From JAUWBF01 sp043815125 (lineage in GTDB: Bacteria; Verrucomicrobiota; Verrucomicrobiia; Opitutales; Opitutaceae): a stretch of DNA of 11,818 bases. The position numbers and the translations under genes were made by a program. The stretch is taken from the NCBI GenBank assembly GCA_043815125.1, contig JBDRJH010000148.1, forward strand, positions 1-11,818, written 5' to 3'. Shown piece by piece: positions 1 to 7,348 of the stretch (position 1 is the stretch's first letter; each line of letters starts with the position of its first letter). The notes under the pieces are model-generated. The model ran no database searches, was not told the DNA's origin, and was given only the letters and a program-made list of their open reading frames with translations.

Positions 1-16
1 CTGAGCGTGAGCTCAG
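1..16. other. Short hairpin downstream of the first receptor gene
   Basis: CTGAGC and GCTCAG form a perfect 6-bp stem around a 4-base loop. It lies 44 bases beyond the receptor stop codon. It may be part of a transcription terminator, but the window ends here and no T-run is visible, so this is only a candidate. Confidence 0.3.
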
Positions 17-60
17 GGAGTTTGCCGTCGAGGTCGTCTGATCTTGAACGCGAATTGGAA

Positions 61-2421
61 TCAGAAGCTGAAGTCGGCGCTGAGCAGGTAGGTGCGGGGG
101 CCGCCGATGGTGGCGCGGCTGCCGTTCCAGTTGGTGGTGACGGCGTAGAACTCGTCGAAGACGTTGTCGACGTTGAGGCGGAGGCTGAGGCGGTCGTTGA
201 CCTCGTAGGCGACCATGGCGTTGACGACGAAGTATTCGGGCACCTTGCGGGCGTCGTTGTTGGGGATGATGCGTTCGGCGTCGTCGGGACGGCCGAGGTA
301 GGATTCGCCGACATACTGGAGGCCGCCGCCGAGGGTGAGGCCGGCGGGGAGGCGGTAGGTGGTCCAGAGGTTGGCGGTGACCTGGGGGGTGAAGGCGAGC
401 TGGTCGCCGTCGGTGCGGGTCTCGGTGCCGTAGTCACCGGGGCTGGCGAGGCGGCGGGCGGCGTCGAGGAAGGCGGAGTGACGGCGTTCGCTGTCGAGCA
501 CGAGCAGGCCGCCGAAGACGGACCATTGCTCGGTGATGCGGCCGCTGGCGCCGAACTCGATGCCGCGCACGATCTGCTCGCCATAGCCGCGCAGGGCGAC
601 GGTGGTGTTGGCGAGGTTGTTGGGATCGCGTCCGGTGATGGCGACGTTGCGCTTCTCGGTCTGGAAGGCGGCGAGGGTGGTGGTGAGGCGTTCGTCGAAC
701 AGTTCCCACTTGGTGCCGATCTCGTAGTTGAGCGAATACTGGGTCTTGGCGTCGGGGTTGTTGATGCCGGCCGCGCCGGGGATGCCGTTGCCGCCGGTGC
801 GGGAGATGTCGGAGTTGGACAGGAACGAGCCGGGGGGCAGGGCGGAGACGCCGAAGGCGGCGTAGACGGTGCCGTTCTCGCGGGGTTTGTAGGTGACGCC
901 GATCTTGCCGCCGAGGGTGGTGTCTTCGACGTCGTAGCTGGCGGGGGTGGCGTCGCTGTTGTCGATGCTGGCCTTGTAGCGTTCCAGGCGCAGGCCGCCG
1001 GTGAGCTGCCAGCGGTCGTTCAGGGTGGCGGTGTCGTAGGCGTAGAGGGCGGCGCTGTCGATTTTGATGTCGAGCGTGGAGGTGGCGGCCGGGTTGAACA
1101 CGGGCAGGCCGCTGTTGACGGGGGCGGTGACGGGGGTGGCGCCGGGGTTGTTGGTGCCGCGGCGATTGGAGTGCGATTTTTCGCGGGAGAGCTCGAGGCC
1201 GGTGACGAAGCTGTGCTCGATGGAGCCGGTGGCGAAGTCGAGGGCGAGGCTGGTGTTGTTGGCCAGCGATTCGTTGTCGCGGTCGTAGAACTGGGTGGAG
1301 CGGTTGACGTTGGTGCCGGTGCCGTCGACGCCAGTGGGCACGGTGAAGCGGGCCTTGCGGTCGGTGCGGGCGACGCGGGTGTCGTTGGCGATCCGGAGGT
1401 CGGGGGTGAGGTCGTGCTCGATGCGGGCGAGCAGCGAGTCGGCGACGACGTCGTCGTAGTCGGTGTCGAGGCCGTAAAAACGGTCGCGGTTGGCCTCGCC
1501 GTCGATGGCGGGATTGTAGGCGGGCAGGCCTTTGACGAAGGCGCCGGGCACGCCGTATTCGGGGATGTTGTCCTGCTCGAGGTGCTGGTAGGAGAAGACG
1601 ACGCGGGTGTCGGTGCCGAGGCCGAGGGCGAGGGAGGGGGCGAAGCCCCAGGCGTTGTTCTCGGCGACGTCGCGTCCGGGCACGCCGCCGGTCTGGCCCA
1701 TGAGGTTGAGGCGCACGGCGGCGGTCTCGGAAACGGATTGGTTGAGGTCGAGGGTGGCGCGGTAACGGGGCTCGGAGCTGTCCTCGTCGAAGCCGAAGCT
1801 GGCGGTGCCGGTGCGGGTGTCGGCGAGGTGCGGGGTCTTGCTCACGAGGTTGACGTAGCCGCCGCCGCTGCCGCGGCCGTTGTCGGCGGCCGGGCCCTTG
1901 ACGACCTCGACCTGCTCGATGTTGAAGGAGTCGCGCAGGTGGTTGCCGGAGTCGCGGAAGCCGTCGGTGAACACGCTGCCGGAGGTGTCGAAGCCGCGCA
2001 TGGAGAAGTTGCCCGCGCCGGTGGAGAAGCCGTTTTCGCCGGCGTTGAAGGAGATGCCGGGGGTGTTGCGCAGGATCTGGGCGAGGTTGGTGGCGCCCTG
2101 CTGGTTGAAGACTTCCTGCGGGATCACCGAGACGGTCTGCGGGGTGTCGAGCAACGGCGCGGTGAACTTGGGCGAGGCGATGGCGGCGTCGGCCTCACCC
2201 TCGACGACGACCTCGGGCAGATCGACGACGTCATTGTCATCGGGGGTGGCGGCCGGCTCGGCGGGAGCGGCCTGCGCGAAGGCCGCGCTCGCGCCGATGC
2301 CGTGGGCCACGAAGAGGGCGGCCAGCGCGGCGGCGCCCGAAGACGCATGGCCGTCGGAGCCCGGCGCGGTGACGCGGCGGTCGCGTTTGGAGGAAGAGGC
2401 GGAAGGGAGCGGATGTTTCAT
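61..2421 (-). CDS. TonB-dependent siderophore receptor, Fiu-like (catecholate type)
   Basis: This is a 786-residue outer-membrane receptor that should import a ferric siderophore using TonB energy. The N-terminus carries a long basic stretch followed by a hydrophobic signal segment (about residues 28-48) and an AFA-QA type cleavage site near residue 49. A TonB-box-like segment, DVVDLPEVVV, lies at 64-73. The plug domain spans about 85-200, with DTPQTVSVIP, LRNTPGISF, MRGFDTSGSVFTDGFRD and IEQVEVVKGP, as in Fiu-type receptors. The rest is a beta-barrel ending in YLLSADFSF, with the terminal phenylalanine typical of outer-membrane proteins. The frame is open upstream to 2619, but I prefer the ATG at 2421 because it directly precedes the signal peptide and the extension is basic and crosses a Fur-like palindrome. 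No ribosome-binding site is visible. The family is secure; the substrate (catecholate) is inferred from resemblance only. Confidence 0.93.
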   Translation of the reverse strand: MKHPLPSASSSKRDRRVTAPGSDGHASSGAAALAALFVAHGIGASAAFAQAAPAEPAATPDDNDVVDLPEVVVEGEADAAIASPKFTAPLLDTPQTVSVIPQEVFNQQGATNLAQILRNTPGISFNAGENGFSTGAGNFSMRGFDTSGSVFTDGFRDSGNHLRDSFNIEQVEVVKGPAADNGRGSGGGYVNLVSKTPHLADTRTGTASFGFDEDSSEPRYRATLDLNQSVSETAAVRLNLMGQTGGVPGRDVAENNAWGFAPSLALGLGTDTRVVFSYQHLEQDNIPEYGVPGAFVKGLPAYNPAIDGEANRDRFYGLDTDYDDVVADSLLARIEHDLTPDLRIANDTRVARTDRKARFTVPTGVDGTGTNVNRSTQFYDRDNESLANNTSLALDFATGSIEHSFVTGLELSREKSHSNRRGTNNPGATPVTAPVNSGLPVFNPAATSTLDIKIDSAALYAYDTATLNDRWQLTGGLRLERYKASIDNSDATPASYDVEDTTLGGKIGVTYKPRENGTVYAAFGVSALPPGSFLSNSDISRTGGNGIPGAAGINNPDAKTQYSLNYEIGTKWELFDERLTTTLAAFQTEKRNVAITGRDPNNLANTTVALRGYGEQIVRGIEFGASGRITEQWSVFGGLLVLDSERRHSAFLDAARRLASPGDYGTETRTDGDQLAFTPQVTANLWTTYRLPAGLTLGGGLQYVGESYLGRPDDAERIIPNNDARKVPEYFVVNAMVAYEVNDRLSLRLNVDNVFDEFYAVTTNWNGSRATIGGPRTYLLSADFSF

Positions 2422-2792
2422 TGTTGGAAAAAAGTCTGACGCGGTAACGGGCTGTCGCAGGATCCTGCGCGGGGGGAATACGGAATGGCCGGGAACCGAA
2501 ACCGCACGCACGCACACCCGCCGCCGGCTCGCGCGGCGAGGATAGTCAACGACGATGAAGTGAATGGAATGGCCATGAGTAGGAATGAGACTCAGGCTCA
2601 TCAAGTTTAGGGGCGGCAAGCTTTAATGAGACATGTTCACAATAAATTCATCCCGTCGGTCGTCGTGCGGGCAACATTGACGGGATCTCGACCGCTTGGC
2701 GCTACGCGGGCGGCGGCTGTGCGTGGTGGTTCGGCGTGCGGGCGTCTGCGCTTGCCGCGTGGTCAAGAGCATCGCACAGAGGGCGTTGTTTT
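2422..2792. other. 371-bp divergent intergenic region
   Basis: This gap separates two divergently transcribed genes, so it should hold both promoters. Its left third (about 2440-2540) is GC-rich without evident structure. The middle (2560-2660) is markedly more AT-rich and holds the Fur-like palindrome at 2585-2601. A weaker relative, TGAGACATGTTCACA, lies at 2627-2641 and matches 10 of 14 positions of the TGAGACTnAGTCTCA pattern. A TTGACG hexamer at 2677-2682 could be a -35 element for the rightward gene, but no convincing -10 follows at the right distance. I see no further gene here. Confidence 0.6.
2585..2601. promoter_or_regulatory. Fur-like operator palindrome upstream of receptor 1
   Basis: ATGAGACTCAGGCTCAT is a 17-bp imperfect palindrome. 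Its inner 15 bases fit a 7-1-7 pattern TGAGACTnAGTCTCA at 13 of 14 positions. That pattern agrees with the classical Fur box TGATAATnATTATCA at 10 of 14 positions. A sister site lies before the flavodoxin at 11391-11407. It lies 163 bases upstream of the receptor start and 191 bases upstream of the TPR gene, so it could act on either. Binding by Fur is inferred from the pattern and the iron-uptake context. Confidence 0.55.
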
Positions 2793-4187
2793 ATGACTGA
2801 CCCGCACATCACGAGCGCGCGGCGGGACGCCTCGGCCGCCCTCGATCTGGCCGAGGACGCCTGGCGCACCCGGGACGCCGCATCGATGCAGGCGGCTCTC
2901 GCGGCGTGCGACCGGGCCCTGCGCGGCCTGCCGGCGGAGCGGATTAACGAGGCCGACGGTGCGCCGGACCCCCGGGACCCGCTGGCAATGGAGCGCATGG
3001 CGCTCTGGTTGTGGCGCGGCCGTCTGCTGGTGGCCGCCGACCAACCCGAGGCGGTTTCCCAGGGTCTGGCCAGTCTCGATCAAGCCCTCGCGCGGCTGCG
3101 GCTGGCCCGACCGGGGCCGGACGTGACCGGGATGCTGATCACCGTCTGGATGAACCGTGGCGGCGGGCTGTTCCGGCTCGACTCGCGTCAAGCGCTTGAG
3201 GAGGGGCTCGCCTGCTATGAACGTGCCATCGGCTTGATGCGTTCGTTTGCGGGAACCGTGTCCGTGACCCTTGGTGCCGCCTGGATGAACATCGGCGCCG
3301 GCCTGCTGCGGCTGGAGTCGTCCGGCGAAGCCAAGGACGCCCGCGCCGCGCGCCTCGCCCGTGCCGCCGCCGCGCTCGCCGAGGCGGTGCGGGTGCTGGA
3401 ACCGGTGGCGACCGGCTCGGATGCGGCCCGGCGCAACCTCGCCTCGTCGTGGGCCAACCTCGGCGTGGTGCGCCTCGCGCAACATGACCCCGCCGCCGCC
3501 CTCGCCGCGAATCAACACGCGGTGGAGACCTTTCGACCGTTGGCCGCCGGTGGCGATCAAGCGACGGCGCTGGAACTCGCGGCACGGCTGCACAACCTCG
3601 TCCATGCCGCCGGCGAGTCCGGCGAATACGAACTCGCGCTGCGGTCCGGTCGCGAAGCCCTTGCCCTCGCCAGGCAAGCCGCCGCCGTGCACGAGCCGCG
3701 CGCCCTCGAAATGGAGTTGCGCGTGCGTCACGGCCTGTGCGTGGCTCTGGGCAAAACCCTGGCCGCCTCGCACGCCGCCGCGGCGGCCGACGATCCGGTG
3801 CGCGCCGCGCGACTGGCCGAGGCCGGCGATCTGGTCGAGGACGGTCTGGCTGCGTTGCGCGCCGCGGGCGTCCGGGCCGGCGACGAGGCGCGGACCTTTG
3901 GCGCGAGGCTCTACGAGTTTGGTGCGTGGCTTTACCGGACCTGCCAGCCGTGGTTTCTCGCCGAGTTTTTGCTCGAGCATCTGGACGACGCTCCCGGACA
4001 CGAACTCGTCGCCCGGGAAGCGCTGCGCATGGCCCGGCAAACCTATGTGCAACGTCCGTTCGACGACCACGCGCCCGACCGGATCGAGCGCACGCTCGAA
4101 ACCCTGAACTCGCTCAACGCCGTCGAGCAGCGCCTGCTGGAACGCGAGCGCGCCCGCGCCTCCGCCTCTGCCGCAACACCCCCTTGA
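2793..4187 (+). CDS. TPR-like helical repeat protein, function unknown
   Basis: This 464-residue protein is alanine- and leucine-rich and looks all-helical. Repeated TPR-like starts are visible: WMNRGGGLFRL near 119, WMNIGAGLLRL near 164, WANLGVVRLAQ near 220 and LHNLVHAAGESGEYELAL near 266. Each is followed by a helix-rich stretch of the AL..A type. I see no signal peptide and no membrane segment, so it is probably cytoplasmic. The C-terminal 25 residues are charged, then low-complexity Ser/Ala/Pro. I chose the ATG at 2793; a GTG at 2736 is also in frame but adds an arginine-rich stretch without family features. It is divergent from receptor 1 and shares its promoter gap. TPR proteins usually bind other proteins; the partner here is unknown, and a link to iron uptake rests only on position. 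Confidence 0.8.
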   Translation: MTDPHITSARRDASAALDLAEDAWRTRDAASMQAALAACDRALRGLPAERINEADGAPDPRDPLAMERMALWLWRGRLLVAADQPEAVSQGLASLDQALARLRLARPGPDVTGMLITVWMNRGGGLFRLDSRQALEEGLACYERAIGLMRSFAGTVSVTLGAAWMNIGAGLLRLESSGEAKDARAARLARAAAALAEAVRVLEPVATGSDAARRNLASSWANLGVVRLAQHDPAAALAANQHAVETFRPLAAGGDQATALELAARLHNLVHAAGESGEYELALRSGREALALARQAAAVHEPRALEMELRVRHGLCVALGKTLAASHAAAAADDPVRAARLAEAGDLVEDGLAALRAAGVRAGDEARTFGARLYEFGAWLYRTCQPWFLAEFLLEHLDDAPGHELVAREALRMARQTYVQRPFDDHAPDRIERTLETLNSLNAVEQRLLERERARASASAATPP

Positions 4188-4192
4188 TCGAA

Positions 4193-4223
4193 ATAAAAAC
4201 TAACCAGTCTGGTTAGTTTTTAT
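4193..4223. terminator. Strong bidirectional transcription terminator
   Basis: A perfect 14-bp inverted repeat surrounds a 3-base loop (GTC). The core is CTAACCA / TGGTTAG, flanked by an A-run on the left and a T-run on the right, so either strand would end in a U-tract. It starts 6 bases after the TPR gene stop and lies between convergent genes, which fits termination in both directions. Confidence 0.88.
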
Positions 4224-4265
4224 ACCAACCACCGCTTCCATTTGGACTTTCCGTCAGCCTGATTT

Positions 4266-4347
4266 TTTGACCGCGGATATCACGGATGACACGGATGGAA
4301 AAGGAGTTGAATTGATCCGTGCCCATCCGCGCCATCCGTGGTTAAAG
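4266..4347. repeat. Dispersed imperfect inverted repeat (ACGGAT-rich, REP-like)
   Basis: The left part contains ACCGCGGATATCACGGATG followed by ACACGGATGG. The right part reads, on the opposite strand, as TTAACCACGGATGG, GCGGATGG and GCACGGAT. The two halves form an imperfect inverted repeat of roughly 30 bases per arm around an A-rich spacer. From memory, this kind of sequence is scattered widely through intergenic regions of Verrucomicrobia; only the inverted repeat itself is shown here. It lies in the gap between convergent genes, beyond the terminator. The remaining bases to 4439 show nothing I recognise. Confidence 0.65.
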
Positions 4348-4439
4348 TCTGAAAAGGTGGGGGGATTATTTCAACGGCCCCGGTCCCCGGCATCGCGCAC
4401 CCGGGCAGGGCGTTGGGGGCGGCTAGGCTCCAAACCCGC

Positions 4440-4778
4440 TCAACCGGTCGCCGCGGAGATCGCCGTCACCAACGCCGCCGTCAGCACGCCGGCCAGCGCG
4501 GGCAACAAGCAAAACCGCGGCGCGCGCTCCAGCAGCAGCGTGAGCAATAAACCGCACGCCGCCCAGCCCGCGAACCACAGCACCAGACCGACGCCGATTC
4601 CGTGCGCCCAAACCGACGCGGCCAGGGCGAGCGCGAGCAGCGCGCCGCCGGCGCATTTCCACGCGCGGCGTCGATCAGGCGACGGCCCGCGGCCGAGAAT
4701 TGCACGATGATGGACATCCATGCCGAGCGCGAAGGCCAGCAGGGCGGCGTAGTCGAGGGTGAGCGCGAGCCAGATCAT
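4440..4778 (-). CDS. DUF3325 family small membrane protein
   Basis: This 112-residue protein has three to four hydrophobic segments (about residues 2-19, 43-60, 61-82 and 89-108). The MDVHHRAILGR motif after the first helix, with paired histidines at 23-24, is typical of DUF3325 proteins. These are commonly found as the last gene beside a PepSY protein and DUF3649 in siderophore-receptor loci. The start ATG overlaps the PepSY1 stop as ATGA, so the two are probably translationally coupled. A much longer open frame runs upstream through PepSY1, but in another reading frame with no domain content, so the internal ATG at 4778 is the real start. Its molecular function is not established; an accessory role in iron reduction or export from the periplasm is inference. 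Confidence 0.85.
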   Translation of the reverse strand: MIWLALTLDYAALLAFALGMDVHHRAILGRGPSPDRRRAWKCAGGALLALALAASVWAHGIGVGLVLWFAGWAACGLLLTLLLERAPRFCLLPALAGVLTAALVTAISAATG

Positions 4779-6262
4779 GCGGCGGAGGGTTTGCACAAGC
4801 GCCGTGCACCGAAGACGCAGAAGGCGGCCAGCGCGAAAAACACCAGACTGAAACCGGCGTGCAATCCGTCGAAACGCCCGCCGGTGGCGAGGTCGAGCAA
4901 CGGCAACCCGCCGAAGGCGACCGCCCCCGCCACGAACTGCTCGCGCCAGCCGGCGCGCTCCGGTCGCACGAACGCGTGCAGCGCGGTCGCCGCCCAGATG
5001 ATGAGCACGGCGTTGATTTCCCACTGATCGCGTCCGGCGACGCCGGCGGGCACGAGCCGGTTGGCCCAGAAATACGCGGCGCAGGCGACCGGCAGGCCGG
5101 TGATGAAGGCGACGTTGAGCCGTGACACCAGCCAATAGCCAAAGCGCCCGCCGCGTCCGGCCGAGCAAAGTTTGTCGCGGCGCTTGAGCGTCCACAGCGC
5201 GAGGCCGGTGCCGGTCATCGCCGTGCCCATCGCGCCCATGATGAAGAACAACGTGCGCAACACCGGATCCGCGAACCGCGCCAGGTGAAAACCGTAAAGC
5301 CAACCCAGCGCGGCCCGTCCCGGCCCGACGGCGTCCGCCTCCTGTATCGGCTCGCCGGTGACGGCGGAGAACTTGAGCGTATCGCGCGAATGCAACGACA
5401 CGGCCGGACCGTCGGCCCGCGTGAGCGTGATGACGGCGTCGGCCGTGCCCCGGTCGGCGATGTCGATGCGGCGCACCGAACGCTCCCCGCCCCAGAGCGT
5501 GGCGGTGGTGCGGAAAATTTCCTCCGGCGAAACCATGTCGACCGGCGCGGCGTCCGTGTCGTTTCCCGATGCGGCCACGGCCTTGGCCGGTTTGGCGTCG
5601 ACCGAGTCCAGCGCGAAGCGCGCCCACGGCATATACATGTAGTTGAAAACCACCAACGCGCTGTAGGCGATCAGCACGTAGAACGGCAGCGCGAGCACCG
5701 CGGTGACGTTGTGAAAATCCAGCCACGGGCGGCGGCCATCGCGCGTGCGGCGAAATAAAAACATGTCCGCCAGCAACCGCCGATGCGTGGCCACGCCGCT
5801 GATCAACGCGACCAACATGAACACCGCCGCGATACACGCCAGCCAGCGTCCCCACGGGTGCGGCAACATCAGCTGAAAATGAAACCGGTAGAAAAACTCG
5901 CCGCCGTAGGTCTTGCGCGCGGTCGACTCGGTGCCGTGCAACGGGTCGATGTCGGCGCTCTTGAAGCGGCGCGCGGGCGGCTCCTGCCAGAAAACCTTGA
6001 GCTCCGAGCTGCGCGCATCCGGCAGGCTGACGAGCCAGCGCGGCGAATCGGGCGCGACCTCGGCGAGGTGGGCCAGCGCGTGTTGACCGGCGTCGGGCAC
6101 GGAGACGCGGCGCGGGACCTCCGGCTGCATCCACGCGGTGATCTCGGGACGAAAATAGGTCGCCGTGCCGGTCACGAAAATGGCGAAGAGCACCCAGCCC
6201 GGCAGGAGCCCGGCCCAGGTGTGGAGCCACGTCATGGCGTTGCGAAAGCCGGTGTCCTTCAT
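4775..6262 (-). CDS. PepSY-associated membrane protein 1 (putative ferric-siderophore reductase)
   Basis: This 495-residue inner-membrane protein belongs to the PepSY_TM family, which includes proteins implicated in reducing ferric siderophores (for example FoxB and FpvG of Pseudomonas). The first helix lies at about 17-36 after LHTWAGLLPG. Further helices lie near 141-160, 187-207 and 334-356, with three or four more between 383 and 488. Candidate heme or metal-binding histidines are H14, H128 (RFHFQ), H135 (LPHPWGRW), H160, H184 (LDFHNV) and H326 (YGFHLARF). Two periplasmic regions, about 40-135 and 210-330, would hold the PepSY-like domains. It is longer than PepSY2 because of the extra C-terminal helices. 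Its start overlaps the DUF3649 stop and its stop overlaps the DUF3325 start, both as ATGA. The family is clear; the reductase role is inferred. Confidence 0.92.
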   Translation of the reverse strand: MKDTGFRNAMTWLHTWAGLLPGWVLFAIFVTGTATYFRPEITAWMQPEVPRRVSVPDAGQHALAHLAEVAPDSPRWLVSLPDARSSELKVFWQEPPARRFKSADIDPLHGTESTARKTYGGEFFYRFHFQLMLPHPWGRWLACIAAVFMLVALISGVATHRRLLADMFLFRRTRDGRRPWLDFHNVTAVLALPFYVLIAYSALVVFNYMYMPWARFALDSVDAKPAKAVAASGNDTDAAPVDMVSPEEIFRTTATLWGGERSVRRIDIADRGTADAVITLTRADGPAVSLHSRDTLKFSAVTGEPIQEADAVGPGRAALGWLYGFHLARFADPVLRTLFFIMGAMGTAMTGTGLALWTLKRRDKLCSAGRGGRFGYWLVSRLNVAFITGLPVACAAYFWANRLVPAGVAGRDQWEINAVLIIWAATALHAFVRPERAGWREQFVAGAVAFGGLPLLDLATGGRFDGLHAGFSLVFFALAAFCVFGARRLCKPSAA

Positions 6263-6588
6263 GCGGCGGCGTTTTGTATCCAGATAATAACGACGCCGAA
6301 GACCAGCGCGGGCAGACCGATGCCGAGCCAGGCGCGCAACACGGTCGACGCCCAGAACGCCCAGATGGCGGCGGCGATCTGCAGCACGAACCCCGGCAGC
6401 ACGGCCGCGGCGATCGCCTCCTCGCGCGGGGCGTCGGACCGCAGCGCGAGCGCGGCGGCGCAGAGCGCCGCGAGCGCGTAGCCGCCGAGGGTGGCGGCCA
6501 CGGCGCGCGCGGCGATGGACCAGCGATAGCCGGGATGCCCGCGGGCTGCGCGGGAGTAGAGCGTCGTTGTTGAACTGGCTTTAGGCAT
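6259..6588 (-). CDS. DUF3649 family iron-uptake-associated membrane protein
   Basis: This 109-residue protein has a basic N-terminus and hydrophobic segments at about 26-49, 60-80 and 86-103. YRWSIAARAVAATLGGYALA, followed by REEAIAAAVLPGF and IWAFWA, matches the DUF3649 pattern, a family found beside PepSY and DUF3325 genes in siderophore loci. The ATG at 6588 (MPKASS) is preferred. Another in-frame ATG at 6612 lies inside the 26-bp repeat arm and would make the repeat coding. The stop overlaps the PepSY1 start (ATGA). The 90-bp gap from the DUF4198 gene is filled by the inverted repeat, so read-through from upstream or an own promoter are both possible. Function is unknown beyond the association. 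Confidence 0.82.
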   Translation of the reverse strand: MPKASSTTTLYSRAARGHPGYRWSIAARAVAATLGGYALAALCAAALALRSDAPREEAIAAAVLPGFVLQIAAAIWAFWASTVLRAWLGIGLPALVFGVVIIWIQNAAA

Positions 6589-6598
6589 CGCGGCGGGC

Positions 6599-6675
6599 AG
6601 GAGAACGGACATTCCTGTCCGTTCACGTCGTTGGGTTCGCGTCGGGGTGGAACGGACAGGAATGTCCGTTCTCCT
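6599..6675. repeat. Nested inverted repeat, 26-bp perfect arms (REP/BIME-like)
   Basis: Arms at 6599-6624 and 6650-6675 are perfect reverse complements around a 25-base spacer. Each arm is itself a smaller hairpin, AACGGACA-TTCC-TGTCCGTT, with an 8-bp stem and a 4-base loop. The element fills the gap between the DUF4198 stop (6679) and the DUF3649 start (6588). A run of six T at 6675-6680 follows on the plus strand, so it could end plus-strand transcripts. On the minus strand, where the genes lie, no T-run follows. A mobile REP-like repeat or an mRNA stability element is more likely than a terminator. Confidence 0.8.
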
Positions 6676-6678
6676 TTT

Positions 6679-7323
6679 TTACTTGGCGGGGACGTCGAAC
6701 GTGACGGTGTGCACGTGGCGGATGGCCTCGTAGGCGCGGCCGTCGTGTTCGCCGGGGGTCTTTCCCACGTGGCCGACCTCAAGGATGGCCTGGCCGGCCC
6801 ACGGGGTCTCGATGGTGACCTTGCCGTCGGCGTCGGTTTCCCACGTGCGGTTCCAGCCGGCGGAGGTGAACAGCGTCACGTCCTCATCGGCCACGGGCTG
6901 ACCGCGCAGGAGCAGCGTGAACGTATTGGCGTTGGCGGACACGGGCACGAGTTCGAGGTCGAACCGCGCGGCGGCGGAGGTTTCGGTGCGGCCGAGCTTG
7001 GCCTGGTAGCGGGTGAGGTTTTTGCCCTTTGCGGGGAAGTAATCGTTGGCGAGACGGATGTCGCCGGAGACGTCCTTCGCGTCGATGGCGAGGCGGTCGT
7101 TTTGGATGTCGACCGTCAGTTCGGTGCCGTCGCTGGCGAAGGCCTTGGGCGCGGCGATGAGTTTGAGGTAGCCGTCCTGGGTTTCACGGACGTCGTGGGC
7201 CCATTCGCCGAAAAAGGCGGCGGGCGCGCCGGTGTCGGCGTCGCGTTCGATCCAGACGAAGTGGGCCTGCGCGGAAGCGGCGTGGGTGAGCGAGGTGAGC
7301 AGGGTGATGAGCAGACGGTGCAT
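6679..7323 (-). CDS. DUF4198 family periplasmic protein, possible metal binder
   Basis: This 214-residue secreted protein has a clear signal peptide (MHRLLITLLTSLTHAASAQA) with likely cleavage after AQA. The mature protein would then begin with histidine: HFVWIERD. The body is beta-rich and ends with the family-typical segment GKTPGEHDGRAYEAIRHVHT, which carries three more histidines (193, 203, 205). It matches DUF4198, a family related to the periplasmic part of nickel and cobalt uptake systems and often found beside TonB-dependent receptors. It starts 25 bases after the receptor 2 stop, so it is most likely co-transcribed. A terminal histidine plus other histidines suggests metal binding, but this is inference and the metal is unknown. 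Confidence 0.83.
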   Translation of the reverse strand: MHRLLITLLTSLTHAASAQAHFVWIERDADTGAPAAFFGEWAHDVRETQDGYLKLIAAPKAFASDGTELTVDIQNDRLAIDAKDVSGDIRLANDYFPAKGKNLTRYQAKLGRTETSAAARFDLELVPVSANANTFTLLLRGQPVADEDVTLFTSAGWNRTWETDADGKVTIETPWAGQAILEVGHVGKTPGEHDGRAYEAIRHVHTVTFDVPAK

Positions 7324-7348
7324 AGTGTCGTTGGGTTTTGAATACGGG

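Noticed and set aside
7..2439. 810-residue plus-strand open frame antisense to receptor 1
   Set aside because: Glycine/valine/alanine/acidic low-complexity product with no domains, caused by strong codon bias at high GC; the minus strand encodes a full receptor.
2422..2619. 66-residue N-terminal extension of receptor 1
   Set aside because: It crosses the Fur-like palindrome and is basic; the ATG at 2421 sits correctly before the signal sequence.
2763..4070. 435-residue minus-strand frame antisense to the TPR gene
   Set aside because: Composition is Gly/Arg/His-rich without any recognisable fold, while the plus frame has regular repeats and a terminator after its stop.
6599..6680. Nested inverted repeat as terminator of the minus-strand operon
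   Set aside because: The only T-run lies on the plus-strand side; on the minus strand GC-rich sequence follows the hairpin.
4440..6782. 780-residue minus-strand frame ending in DUF3325
   Set aside because: Only its last 112 residues look like a protein; the rest is arginine-rich shadow of PepSY1 and DUF3649 in another frame, and the ATGA overlap marks the true start at 4778.
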